Positions 17,237 through 25,558 of a stretch of 33,548 nucleotides of DNA are shown here, in pieces. The stretch's first letter is position 1. Each line of letters begins with the position of its first letter. Under the pieces are notes generated by a model. That model saw only the letters and a list, made by a program, of their open reading frames with translations, was not told where the DNA came from and searched no databases. This DNA is from RGZA01 sp964568585 (GTDB lineage: Bacteria; Pseudomonadota; Alphaproteobacteria; UBA9219; RGZA01): positions 1 through 33,548 of the forward strand of contig CAZMQI010000021.1 of NCBI GenBank assembly GCA_964568585.1, written 5' to 3'. The translations under genes were made by a program, and so were the position numbers.

Positions 17237-18013
17237 ATGGTAATTGGCGTATCTAGGCACGATCCAATAAGAGATGGTTATTATAAACCTCTAGAAATAG
17301 CGGAAGGCGCTCTCAATTTTTTGTTCTTTGTTACGGCGCTGTTGTCCTTTGCAGTTTTGCTATTAGATAAAAATAGTTATTCTGTACTTTATGAAATAAT
17401 TGAAAATTTGTTTGTAATAGCCGTGACGGCTGTTTTTTCTCTTGGCATAGGCGTACGCTTGTATTGGACTCCTAAAGCTGAAGATCAAAGACGTTTGGAT
17501 TTATTATCAAATTCATATTCTCTACCATTAACTCATGAGCAAACTGCTGGCTATTATAATAATGATGAAACAGCGCCAATAAAACGTCTTGGGCTAAGTG
17601 TTATGGAAAATAGTTTTTTCAGTAAAGCTATAACTCTTGAAATGGCCAAAATCGAGAGAATAAAAATTGTACTTTATGCCATCATTTTTTTTATAACCAT
17701 CCTTTATAGAAGTACTGACTTGGCTATAATCACAACTGCAGCACAAGTAGTATTCAGTGAGCAAATCGTAGCAAGATTTTTTAGGCTTGAGTGGCTTAGA
17801 GCTAGATGTGATGCCACGTATCAGGGGCTGTATAATTTGTTTCAAAACAAACCTAAACAATCAATTTTTAATGCGAAAATACTTGAATACTTTTCTTTCT
17901 ATGAATCTTCAAAGTCTAATGCCGGGATATTATTATCTGAAAAGATATTTAAAAAACTAAACTATCGGCTCTCAGGGGAATGGAGTGCAATAAAATCGCT
18001 CTTAGGATTGTGA
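17237..18013 (+). CDS. Four-transmembrane protein, putative CBASS membrane effector
   Basis: The 258-residue product has no enzyme motif. It has four hydrophobic segments in two hairpins: about 25-43 and 55-73, then 142-158 and 161-177. A soluble loop of some 65 residues between the pairs carries YYNNDETAPIKRLGLSVMENS, and a charged C-terminal domain of about 80 residues follows. This layout fits the SMODS-associated membrane effectors (S-2TM, S-4TM and SLATT-like groups), which are thought to damage the inner membrane when bound by a cyclic nucleotide. The assignment to a named family is uncertain. An AAAGG ribosome binding site precedes the ATG. The codon use is clearly AT-rich. It converges on the cyclase gene with only 4 bases between the stop codons, which is the main reason for linking the two. 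Confidence 0.68.
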   Translation: MVIGVSRHDPIRDGYYKPLEIAEGALNFLFFVTALLSFAVLLLDKNSYSVLYEIIENLFVIAVTAVFSLGIGVRLYWTPKAEDQRRLDLLSNSYSLPLTHEQTAGYYNNDETAPIKRLGLSVMENSFFSKAITLEMAKIERIKIVLYAIIFFITILYRSTDLAIITTAAQVVFSEQIVARFFRLEWLRARCDATYQGLYNLFQNKPKQSIFNAKILEYFSFYESSKSNAGILLSEKIFKKLNYRLSGEWSAIKSLLGL

Positions 18014-18017
18014 AGTG

Positions 18018-18881
18018 TTACCCATAGGCTGGGAAGTAGTCGCCAAAAATTTTACGCCACTCATCAAAAGCAGAGGGGATTTTATTGTTTGCTTCATATT
18101 CTTCAGCTTTTAATGCTCGATTATAGGCGCTGTCAAATCGACTTATCGCATTGGCTAAATTATCAATATTTGCAAAACCGCCAACTTGATTTTCGAAACC
18201 AGCAGGATCTGATATCTTAAATTTTATACTTTCTCGTCCTTTATCAAATACAAATCGTGCCCCGCTTGAATAATTGATAATATTGACGTTGTTAAGGATT
18301 TTTATGACAGTTAGTTCAAGATAAAATCCACTGAATGCGCCGTTAATATTTCTGTTCCACCCTTTGATCATTTTTACCAACGGAACAATACTGCCATTGT
18401 GCGCTTTGTTCTCGGCGATGATTGATGATGCGTGAACGGTTGGATTTGTAGAAATCCAGGAGTTTGTATATGAGTCGGGAATTAAATAACCCCCGCCAAA
18501 GCGGTTGAAAGCTGGGACTACATCAACTTTGAAGTCTGTAAAAGTAATGGTGACTGCTTGTCCGTTTCGACTAATCTTTGGTGTAGTTGGATAAGTTTGA
18601 AGGAGTACTGTTCTGAGCTTGTCTAATAAAGATGTTGGATTGTATTGTTGATAATAGTTGGGATCTAAAATAACAAATATATCAATGTCGCAATCTTTTA
18701 ATGGCCCAATCATGGTAGATCGAGCATAGGACCCGGCTAGGAAAGAATCTAACACGGTGAGGCCTCTTTCAACTGCTTCTCTGACGTTTTGTTGTGTAGT
18801 TGATACAGTTGATGACTGAAGGCTAGTAATTTCTAAATTTGCGCTTAATTGCTGGAAGCCAGATTTTATTGTTGTTGCCAT
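18018..18881 (-). CDS. CD-NTase (cGAS/DncV-like) cyclic oligonucleotide synthase
   Basis: CD-NTases make cyclic di- or tri-nucleotides on phage infection and so activate CBASS effectors. The 287-residue product carries the nucleotidyltransferase core. The helix-turn GS motif is at 50-51 inside FLAGSYARSTMI, the metal-binding pair is DIDIFV (Asp 65 and Asp 67), and the third carboxylate is Asp 120 in FKVDVVPAF. All three acids are present, so the enzyme looks active. The segment SGFYLELTVIKIL at about 184-196 resembles the conserved SYHLE helix of the family. The gene starts 25 bases after the stop of the recombinase gene and is on the same strand, so it is probably co-transcribed with it. The nucleotide product cannot be predicted. 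No E1/E2, JAB, HORMA or TRIP13 genes are nearby, which points to a minimal type I system. Confidence 0.86.
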   Translation of the reverse strand: MATTIKSGFQQLSANLEITSLQSSTVSTTQQNVREAVERGLTVLDSFLAGSYARSTMIGPLKDCDIDIFVILDPNYYQQYNPTSLLDKLRTVLLQTYPTTPKISRNGQAVTITFTDFKVDVVPAFNRFGGGYLIPDSYTNSWISTNPTVHASSIIAENKAHNGSIVPLVKMIKGWNRNINGAFSGFYLELTVIKILNNVNIINYSSGARFVFDKGRESIKFKISDPAGFENQVGGFANIDNLANAISRFDSAYNRALKAEEYEANNKIPSAFDEWRKIFGDYFPAYG

Positions 18882-18906
18882 TATTTTAGCTTTTGAGGGA
18901 TAATTA

Positions 18907-20496
18907 CTAATCCTTCATATTATAATATCTACCGGGATTATTAACAATAAATCTTATTTGTTCTTTCCAAGATATTGGCAAATCTCTTTTAAGTCTTTCT
19001 ATCATTAGACTATCTGGAATGTTTCCCTTGAGTATTAGCAATGTGAAATCAGGAGCTATAAAGCTTAGATGAATAAGCCGAACAAGGTGGGTTTTGGTCT
19101 TGCTATCACCGCCCATTAGCTCGGCAATAGTGGTTCCGGGCTGTTCTAATAACTTTTTGCGCATCGCATAGCCCTGTATGAATGATTTTAGCATGGTTTG
19201 CTTCTGACTTTCGGATGCTTGCGGATTTTCTGCGCTTACCAGCTTTTTGTGTATGCCGTGCATGGAGAAGCGATAATCAAGGGTGAGTGTGGGGCCAGCT
19301 TTTAGATTGATAATGATTTGGCTGGGGTAAACTACAATTCTATCTACAATTTGTAGCAGTGCCGTTTTTTGCAAAATGACATCGGTGGCTTTTAGTGCGA
19401 TAAGCTGGTCGTGGGTTTTGGCTTTATCCTGATCTTCCAAATACTCACTGATATTTTCTATAATCAGATTTTCAAGTTCTCCGGCAGGCAAGCGAAGTTT
19501 GGCATCTGTTTTAATTTGCGTCGTGCTGGCCAATACATAATAGCGGTAGCGTTTGCCTGATCTGACGGTATTCGATGGCGTCAGACGCTCACCTTTATCA
19601 TCATATAGCATGCCAGTGAGCAGGCTCTGTCCAGTAACAATCGCTGTTTTATGCTCCACACGATTATTAGACAGCATGCGTTGTACTGAGGCCCATAATT
19701 CCTGCGGAATAATGGCTTCATGTAGCCCAGCATAGATTTTATCCTTATGGCGGATCTGACCAATATATAACTCATTTTGTAGTAGTTCATATAAGGCACC
19801 GCGCGCAAAATGCTTCCCCCCAATCTTTTTGCCGGATTTGGTAATATTGGTTTTGCTAAGGATATCATCTCGCTTCAATTCTGCCTGTAGTTCTCTAACG
19901 CTACCCAAGGCCAGATACCGCTCATAGATATAGCGAACCTTTTCTACTTCTTCAGGGATGGGAATAAGGCTTCGTTCAACAGCAGCATAGCCCAGTGGTA
20001 CTGTGCCACCCATCCACATCCCTTTGGCTTTGGAGGCTGCAATTTTATCTCGTATACGCTCGCCCGTTACCTCGCGCTCAAACTGAGCAAACGACAGCAA
20101 GACATTTAATGTCAGCCTGCCCATTGATGTGGTTGTATTAAACTGTTGTGTGACTGATACGAATGAAACCCCATGCTTATCAAACAGCTCTACCATTTTG
20201 GCAAAATCCGCGAGGGAGCGGGTGAGGCGATCAACCTTATAAACAATAATCACGTTGATGCGACCAGCCTGTATGTCGCCCATAAGTTTCTGTAGGGCAG
20301 GGCGCTCCATTGAGCCACCAGAATAGCCGCCATCGTCGTAAGCCGTTGAAAGGAGATGCCAGCCCTCATGCTTCTGGCTTTGAATATAGGCCTCACAGGC
20401 TTCGCGCTGCGCATCAAGTGAATTGAAGGATTGTTCCAAGCCTTCATCTGATGACTTGCGGGTATAGACAGCACAGTTAAGCCGAGGCTTGCTCAT
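18907..20496 (-). CDS. Large serine recombinase
   Basis: Large serine recombinases cut and rejoin DNA at attachment sites through a phosphoserine link. The 529-residue product has an N-terminal resolvase domain (about 8-155) with the YTRKSS catalytic serine motif at 11-16, conserved arginines in VYKVDRLTRSL, and FAQFEREVTGERIRDKI. A recombinase domain (about 165-285) follows, including GYAAVERSLIPIPEEVEKVRYIYERY. The usual zinc ribbon position (about 295-335, LLTGMLYDDKGERLTPSNT) has no cysteines, as in the relatives that pair with DUF2924. The C-terminal part continues to 529 with a helical region. The first codons overlap the end of the DUF2924 gene by 20 bases. It is a likely integration enzyme for part or all of the island. 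Confidence 0.93.
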   Translation of the reverse strand: MSKPRLNCAVYTRKSSDEGLEQSFNSLDAQREACEAYIQSQKHEGWHLLSTAYDDGGYSGGSMERPALQKLMGDIQAGRINVIIVYKVDRLTRSLADFAKMVELFDKHGVSFVSVTQQFNTTTSMGRLTLNVLLSFAQFEREVTGERIRDKIAASKAKGMWMGGTVPLGYAAVERSLIPIPEEVEKVRYIYERYLALGSVRELQAELKRDDILSKTNITKSGKKIGGKHFARGALYELLQNELYIGQIRHKDKIYAGLHEAIIPQELWASVQRMLSNNRVEHKTAIVTGQSLLTGMLYDDKGERLTPSNTVRSGKRYRYYVLASTTQIKTDAKLRLPAGELENLIIENISEYLEDQDKAKTHDQLIALKATDVILQKTALLQIVDRIVVYPSQIIINLKAGPTLTLDYRFSMHGIHKKLVSAENPQASESQKQTMLKSFIQGYAMRKKLLEQPGTTIAELMGGDSKTKTHLVRLIHLSFIAPDFTLLILKGNIPDSLMIERLKRDLPISWKEQIRFIVNNPGRYYNMKD

Positions 20497-20950
20497 GGCT
20501 ACCTCGGCGTTTTGTGGGGGATGATTTGGGTTTTAAACCGAAGAATATGCGGCCATTCCACCGTGTACCAGTGATGTGCCGCGCAATCTCGGAAAGACTT
20601 CGATAGCTGCGTCCATCGTAAATGAAGCCATCATTGGTTGAGGTAACCTCATGAACCTTACCTTGGTAAAGCCGCCTCAATCGTGTGCCAGTTTTGATTT
20701 GTATGTCCGGCTGTAATTTTGATGGATCACGCTCATATGCTGCTACCATCCGGTCCAGCAGTCTTTGATCAGCTGGCGACATACCGCCATATACTTCTTC
20801 CTGCCATTTGTATGAGATTACCCTAATCATCAATGGTGCGCTGAGACTCTTGGGCGCATCAAACCCGATCAGTCGCTTCCATTCAGCCAGTAAATCCGTT
20901 CGCGACCAACCTTTTAAATCTTCAATTTTCCGTACGATATCCTTTGTCAT
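20477..20950 (-). CDS. DUF2924 protein, partner of the serine recombinase
   Basis: The 157-residue product matches the DUF2924 family, with LKGWSRTDLLAEWKRLIG at the start, RLRRLYQGKVHEVTSTNDGFIYDGRSYRSLSEIARHITG in the middle, and a WNGRIFFGL tail. These proteins are found next to serine recombinases in alphaproteobacterial mobile elements, and an accessory or directionality role is inferred rather than shown. An in-frame extension to 20980 exists, but AAGGAG (20958-20963) is placed at the right distance for the ATG at 20950. It is the first gene of a leftward operon with the recombinase and the cyclase. It is divergent from the methyltransferase gene, with about 340 bases between. Confidence 0.88.
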   Translation of the reverse strand: MTKDIVRKIEDLKGWSRTDLLAEWKRLIGFDAPKSLSAPLMIRVISYKWQEEVYGGMSPADQRLLDRMVAAYERDPSKLQPDIQIKTGTRLRRLYQGKVHEVTSTNDGFIYDGRSYRSLSEIARHITGTRWNGRIFFGLKPKSSPTKRRGSHEQASA

Positions 20951-21286
20951 GTGTGAACTCCTTAGATTGGTCACACACACGCTCTGTTCCGATAGGAAAT
21001 CAAATGAAATAGCTTCAAGAATGAAAAAATACTTTTTTGGCGGGCTAATATGCCATTATTTCCAAAAGCCCCCTTATCTTTTTGCCAGTAAGTAGCAAGT
21101 TCCAAAATATGGCCTTATCGATTTATTGGATGCAGTCAGACCGAATCTTCCCAATTCCCCTGTTGCTTCGCAAAGATTAGCGAGGTTTATTAATATTTTT
21201 AAGATTTGGGCAAATATCAGTTGTCAGTAAAAACCTGATAGCTATATGATTCACCAACAGAATCTCCTTTAAAAGAAAGCGCACTT
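20951..21286. promoter_or_regulatory. Divergent intergenic region between the recombinase operon and the methyltransferase operon
   Basis: These 336 AT-rich bases contain no gene. TTGTCA (21221-21226) and TATGAT (21245-21250) with an 18-base spacer, 36 bases before the methyltransferase start, form a fair promoter match for the rightward operon. The leftward promoter should lie at 20965-21060. No operator repeat was recognised. Confidence 0.42.
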
Positions 21287-22297
21287 ATGAAGCCACTTCG
21301 CGCCGTCCAACAGCAAGCACGAAACAAGAACGAGGCTACCACTCCTGCAAAGGCCTCCGTGACAAAAATCTACAGCGTCGTTTCTATGTTTTCTGGTTGC
21401 GGTGGTATGGATCTGGGTTTTCGGGGTGGATTTGATTTTCTTGGCGAGAAATACAAGAAACATCCATTTAGAATTGTTTGGGCAAATGATTTGAATCCAG
21501 CCGCATGCAGAACATATGCAAAGAACATTGATAAAAACATTGTTTGCGGTGATGTGTGGAAGGCTCTTGATAGTTTACCTGATAAAACAGATATATTGAT
21601 TGGCGGCTTTCCTTGCCAAGATATTTCTGTGAATGGCAAGGGGGCTGGTGTAAATGGCAAACGAAGTGGCCTTTATAGGGCGATGGTGGAAGCTATCCGT
21701 CGCACACGCCCAAAAATATTCGTTGCGGAAAATGTAAAAGGTCTTTTGATGAAGCATAATAAGCCTTCATTAGACAAGGTTATCCGAGATTTCGAGAATT
21801 TAGGTTATGATATCAAATACTATCTGCTTCACGCCGCAGATTATGGCGTTCCACAGTCACGCGAACGCGTGATTATTATTGGCACGTCATTGAACGTAGG
21901 TGAGTTCTCACCACCCAAGCAAAAGTTGTCCAAAGATAAATGGGTTACCGCAAAGCATGCCGTTCAAGATCTAGAAAGCCTTGGCGAAAAACCTGAGTTC
22001 AACCATATTTGGAGCAGGGCTGAAAAAAGTAGCGAACAGGGAAACAGAAAACTTAAAGCGGATCGACCTGCGCAGACAATGAGAGCTGAGTGCCACGGTA
22101 ATATCCAGTTTCATTACAAGCTCAAGCGCAGAATATCCATGCGCGAAGCGGCGAGATTTCAATCCTTTCCTGATAGCTTTGTTTTTGACGCGAAGTTAAG
22201 GGAAACGGAGCGACAGATAGGCAATGCTGTCCCTCCTGTGCTTGCTTGGCATGTGGCAGAGGCAATCGCTGATTCCCTAAAACGTTCAAAAGCCTAA
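21287..22297 (+). CDS. DNA (cytosine-5-)-methyltransferase, type II
   Basis: The enzyme transfers a methyl group from SAM to C5 of cytosine in a short recognition sequence, protecting it from the partner endonuclease. The 336-residue product has motif I SMFSGCGGMDLGF at about 33-45, motif IV GGFPCQDIS with the catalytic cysteine at 110, motif VI AENVKGL, and motif VIII QSRERVIIIG. A short target recognition region (about 200-275), motif IX SMREAARFQSFPDSF and motif X QIGNAVPP complete it. The set is complete. The first 25 residues are a basic leader with no match, so a later start is possible. It is followed 72 bases on by the endonuclease and then by vsr and the OLD gene. The target sequence cannot be read from the protein alone, but a Vsr partner suggests a site where deamination gives T:G mismatches. 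Confidence 0.95.
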   Translation: MKPLRAVQQQARNKNEATTPAKASVTKIYSVVSMFSGCGGMDLGFRGGFDFLGEKYKKHPFRIVWANDLNPAACRTYAKNIDKNIVCGDVWKALDSLPDKTDILIGGFPCQDISVNGKGAGVNGKRSGLYRAMVEAIRRTRPKIFVAENVKGLLMKHNKPSLDKVIRDFENLGYDIKYYLLHAADYGVPQSRERVIIIGTSLNVGEFSPPKQKLSKDKWVTAKHAVQDLESLGEKPEFNHIWSRAEKSSEQGNRKLKADRPAQTMRAECHGNIQFHYKLKRRISMREAARFQSFPDSFVFDAKLRETERQIGNAVPPVLAWHVAEAIADSLKRSKA

Positions 22298-22371
22298 TAA
22301 AAATAACAATCCATAGACTCTTTTCTCCGCGAGTTTTAGCATCTCCCCCATAACAAAATGGGCGGCGCGTG

Positions 22372-23379
22372 ATGAAGCAAAAAGAATTTGAAGACTTGTT
22401 GGAAGTTGTAACTCAAAGGCTTACTGCCGAGTCAAGATCATCGCGTTTTGAAAAGTCAAAAGAGTTTGAAAATGCAACTAGAGATGCTTTGCAAGAGTTA
22501 GGAAAGAATCTTGGGGTATCAATAAACTTCAATCCCCATCCGTATGTTTTTCCAGACATCGTGATAGGAAATTTTGGGATTGAGGTGAAATTCACCGAAA
22601 ACGATACGTGGCGAAGTGTTGCGAATAGCGTTTTTGAGGGGACGCGCGAAGCGAACGTAAAGCATATCTATGTGCTTTTTGGAAAAATGGGCGGTGCGCC
22701 TGAAGTGAAGTGGGGAAAGTATGAAGACTGCGTTATGCATGTTAGAACATCCCATGTGCCACGTTTTGAAGTGGAGATTAATCCCAAAGAGTCTCTTTTC
22801 ACAAAAATGGGCGTGACGTACGAAGAATTTTTGCATTTCACACCAGAAGAAAAAATGAAGCATGTGCGTAAATATGCGCGCGGTAGGCTTAAAAAAGGCG
22901 AACGCTTATGGTGGCTCGAAGACGCCCCAGACCAGGGCCACTCGCTGCCCATTCAAGCGAGGCTTTATATGAGCCTTGAGGAACATGAAAAGCGCATGCT
23001 AAGAGCCGAAGCAACCTTGCTATGTCCCCAAGTGGTTAAGTCTGGTCGTTCAAGAACAAAATATAACGACCCTGCGCTATACGCTTTCACCTATCGAGGT
23101 ATTATTTGCCCGCAGGTGCGTGACCTGTTTTCTGCTGGTAGCGTGGCTGACAAAGGAAACAAGAAGCGTGGCGGCATATATGTTCAACGCGCCACGGAAG
23201 ATATTCAGAACGAGATTATTGAAGCCGCCCATAATCTGGAAGATGCATTGTTTGTTGAATACTGGGGTGAAAGCTGCAAGCCATCTAAGCGTATTGTAGA
23301 ATGGTTGCGCCGAGCTGACGCTCTTGCGACAGAATGGCGACCATCTGAATGCCTCTTTCTTGACAGCAAGAAAACATGA
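22372..23379 (+). CDS. PD-(D/E)XK-type restriction endonuclease of the methyltransferase operon
   Basis: The 335-residue product carries a nuclease core: PDIVIGNFGIEVKF (about 65-78) holds the catalytic Asp and the Glu-x-Lys of a PD-(D/E)XK fold. A glutamate-bearing helix lies before it (RFEKSKEFENATRDALQEL). The rest, with WWLEDAPDQGHSLPIQARLYMSL and a C-terminal CPQVRDLFSAGS region, has no family I recognise. It lies between the C5-methyltransferase and vsr, and vsr's original start codon overlaps this gene's stop as ATGA, so I read it as the partner nuclease. A GTG one codon earlier (22369) is the alternative start. No strong ribosome binding site is seen. Confidence 0.8.
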   Translation: MKQKEFEDLLEVVTQRLTAESRSSRFEKSKEFENATRDALQELGKNLGVSINFNPHPYVFPDIVIGNFGIEVKFTENDTWRSVANSVFEGTREANVKHIYVLFGKMGGAPEVKWGKYEDCVMHVRTSHVPRFEVEINPKESLFTKMGVTYEEFLHFTPEEKMKHVRKYARGRLKKGERLWWLEDAPDQGHSLPIQARLYMSLEEHEKRMLRAEATLLCPQVVKSGRSRTKYNDPALYAFTYRGIICPQVRDLFSAGSVADKGNKKRGGIYVQRATEDIQNEIIEAAHNLEDALFVEYWGESCKPSKRIVEWLRRADALATEWRPSECLFLDSKKT

Positions 23380-23463
23380 GTGTTTCAAGGAAAGCGAAAG
23401 TTGTTAATAAAAAGCCAAAACAGGCTATAAAAAAGAAGCTTACGCGCTCTGAAACCATGCGGG

Positions 23464-23844
23464 GTGGTGAAGTCAAAAGACACAAAGCCTGAATTGGCTG
23501 TTCGTTCATTTCTCACGGCGAGGGGGATTGGTTTCTCAACCTATGCGAAACTACCGGGCAGCCCGGATATCGTAGTCAAAAAAGACAAAATCGTCATCCG
23601 CGTGATGGGATGTTTTTGGCACAGTCATAAATGCAAGATGGGCAATCGTATTCCAAAAACAAACGTAGAATATTGGACAAAGAAAATCATCAGAAACGTA
23701 GCAAGAGATAAAGAAAATAAGCGCGACCTAAAAAAACTGGGTTGGCGAGTGGTTGATGTATGGGAGTGCCATATACGGGACCTATCATCAGAAACGAATG
23801 CAAGAAATTTTCTCGGGAAACTATTAAAATACATAAGAGGTTAA
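23464..23844 (+). CDS. vsr: Very short patch repair endonuclease (Vsr), N-terminus broken by a frameshift
   Basis: Vsr nicks beside T:G mismatches produced when 5-methylcytosine deaminates. The open frame from GTG 23464 gives 126 residues: KSKDTKPELAVRSFL, the catalytic Asp in SPDIVV, GCFWHSHKC with the zinc and catalytic residues, EYWTKKI, VARDKENKRDL and WRVVDVWECHIR. The N-terminal 30 or so residues seem to lie in another frame. ATG 23376-23378 overlaps the endonuclease stop as ATGA and reads MSVSRKAKVV...KKLTRSETMRG up to about 23465, matching the Vsr RS-x-x-M start. One extra G around 23461-23467 separates the two frames; removing it gives TRSETMRGVKSKDTKPEL. It is either a sequencing error, a pseudogene or a restart at GTG. 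The stop is 1 base before the OLD gene start. Confidence 0.86.
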   Translation: MVKSKDTKPELAVRSFLTARGIGFSTYAKLPGSPDIVVKKDKIVIRVMGCFWHSHKCKMGNRIPKTNVEYWTKKIIRNVARDKENKRDLKKLGWRVVDVWECHIRDLSSETNARNFLGKLLKYIRG

Positions 23845-23845
23845 G

Positions 23846-25519
23846 ATGAAAATTTCTAGAGTAGTAATCAAGAATTGGAGATCAATTAAAGAAGTCGATT
23901 TCCGGCCATCTGATATAACCATCCTGGTTGGCGCAAATAATGCTGGAAAAACTAACATACTTAGCGCAATTAATTTTCTTCTTGGCGATAGATGGCCAAT
24001 GCCTGGAAATTTGGATGATACAGACTATTATTTAGGAGATAGAAAAAGGCCAATCCATATTGAGCTAGAATTTGAGAATGCTCCTTATACGAAGGTAATT
24101 TTTAACACGAGTTATGAAAATTATAATCTCAGAGCTTTCAATGGCGCCACTCAAGCAAGGGGGTTTAACAATGAAGAAAGAGCAAGAATTGCATTCGCAT
24201 ACGTTGATGCGAGTAGAAGTTTTGAAAAACAATTCGCAGCTTCACGATATGCGCTCTTCGGACAAGCCATAAAACTTCTTCACTCAAAGCTAAGCACTAA
24301 TACTGCTATTGTTGAAAAACTAAAATCAACACTAGATGATGCGCACAAACTTTTAAAAACAGAAATCTATCTTTCATTCGAGCAAGAATTAAATAGTGCT
24401 TTTTCATCGCAATTAAAAACATCAAAGTATGATGTTCAATTTGAATTCAAAACAATTGATGAAACAAATCTTTATCGGGGGCTTTACCCGTCTCTAGTAG
24501 AACGCGGTGTAACAAAAACACCACTGGAAGTTGGGTCAGGGGTACGCAATCTACTGGTTCTCGCTCTGTTTAATGCGTTTGCTAAGACGTTCAAAGGTGA
24601 TGCAATACTTGGCATCGAGGAGCCTGAACTATATTTACATCCACATGCGCAGCGTAGTTTGAAGCATCGGTTTGAGGAGTTGGCGCAAGGCGGAGCGCAG
24701 ATATTTATATCTTCGCATTGCGTTACTTTTTTAGATGTAACAAAAAGTGATAGGATTGTATTAGTATCATGTAATGAAGATGACGAAGGTGAAGTCTGCA
24801 CCCAAGTACAGACGACTTCATATGATAGTATAATAGAAGCTAGGAAGCGCTTGCACCCAAATAAGAATATAACCAAAAATTCATTGGTCGCATTTCTCCA
24901 AAACTTTTGCTCAGCTGAGATGGCAGAGCCATATTTTTCAAGATTAGCGATAGTTGTCGAGGGAGCCAGTGAAAGAGAGGCTCTACCAATATTACTATCC
25001 CACTGTAGCCTCAATTTAGACGAAGAGGGTATATCTATAGTATCAGCTGAAGGTAAGACAGCTATTGATACCCTCGTGCAAGTATATCAAGCGCATGATA
25101 TCCCTGTTTATGTGATTTTTGATAATGACAAAAATAAACCTGAAGAACAAAGAGAATACAATAAAGTCATTTGTAGATTGCTAGGCATCACTGAGACAAA
25201 TCTTCCATTGGCTCAAGTAGGAGAAAACTTTTCCGTAATTGATCAAAACTGGGAATATCAAATGAAGACAAGTTTGGATTTAATAGAGCATGGCCTTTAT
25301 GAAAGGCTACATGTGGAAGCAAAAAATGAACTTGGGATAACTGGTGATAGAAATAAACCCATCATCGCAAAATATATTGCTAATAGGCTTGTTGCGCTTG
25401 AAAAAGTTCCTCCTTTTGTCGGGCAAATATCTCTATGTATAAGTAGTAAATTGCATGCGCTAGGAACGCAACCCGAGGACGATAAAGCTGCTCCTGTACG
25501 AGCCCAGAGCCAAGTCTGA
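23846..25519 (+). CDS. OLD-family ATP-dependent nuclease (ATPase plus TOPRIM)
   Basis: OLD proteins join an SMC-like ATPase to a TOPRIM nuclease, and several act in phage defence. The 557-residue product has Walker A GANNAGKT at 29-36, a signature-like segment LEVGSGVRNLLVLALF at about 227-242, Walker B GIEEPELYLHP at about 256-266 and the H-loop FISSHCVTFLD. The TOPRIM domain follows with the glutamate in VVEGASEREALPIL (Glu 372) and the acidic pair in YVIFDNDKN (Asp 426, Asp 428). All catalytic residues look intact. It lacks a UvrD-like helicase neighbour, so it is not a Gabija pair. It starts 1 base after vsr, so it is part of the restriction-modification operon. Confidence 0.9.
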   Translation: MKISRVVIKNWRSIKEVDFRPSDITILVGANNAGKTNILSAINFLLGDRWPMPGNLDDTDYYLGDRKRPIHIELEFENAPYTKVIFNTSYENYNLRAFNGATQARGFNNEERARIAFAYVDASRSFEKQFAASRYALFGQAIKLLHSKLSTNTAIVEKLKSTLDDAHKLLKTEIYLSFEQELNSAFSSQLKTSKYDVQFEFKTIDETNLYRGLYPSLVERGVTKTPLEVGSGVRNLLVLALFNAFAKTFKGDAILGIEEPELYLHPHAQRSLKHRFEELAQGGAQIFISSHCVTFLDVTKSDRIVLVSCNEDDEGEVCTQVQTTSYDSIIEARKRLHPNKNITKNSLVAFLQNFCSAEMAEPYFSRLAIVVEGASEREALPILLSHCSLNLDEEGISIVSAEGKTAIDTLVQVYQAHDIPVYVIFDNDKNKPEEQREYNKVICRLLGITETNLPLAQVGENFSVIDQNWEYQMKTSLDLIEHGLYERLHVEAKNELGITGDRNKPIIAKYIANRLVALEKVPPFVGQISLCISSKLHALGTQPEDDKAAPVRAQSQV

Positions 25520-25558
25520 TTATGCCGCAATAGTGGTGACGCTTTTTATAGCTTTGGA

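Noticed and set aside
23846..25519. Gabija system (GajA plus GajB)
   Set aside because: The OLD protein resembles GajA in domain order, but no UvrD-like helicase follows. The next gene is a convergent XRE regulator.
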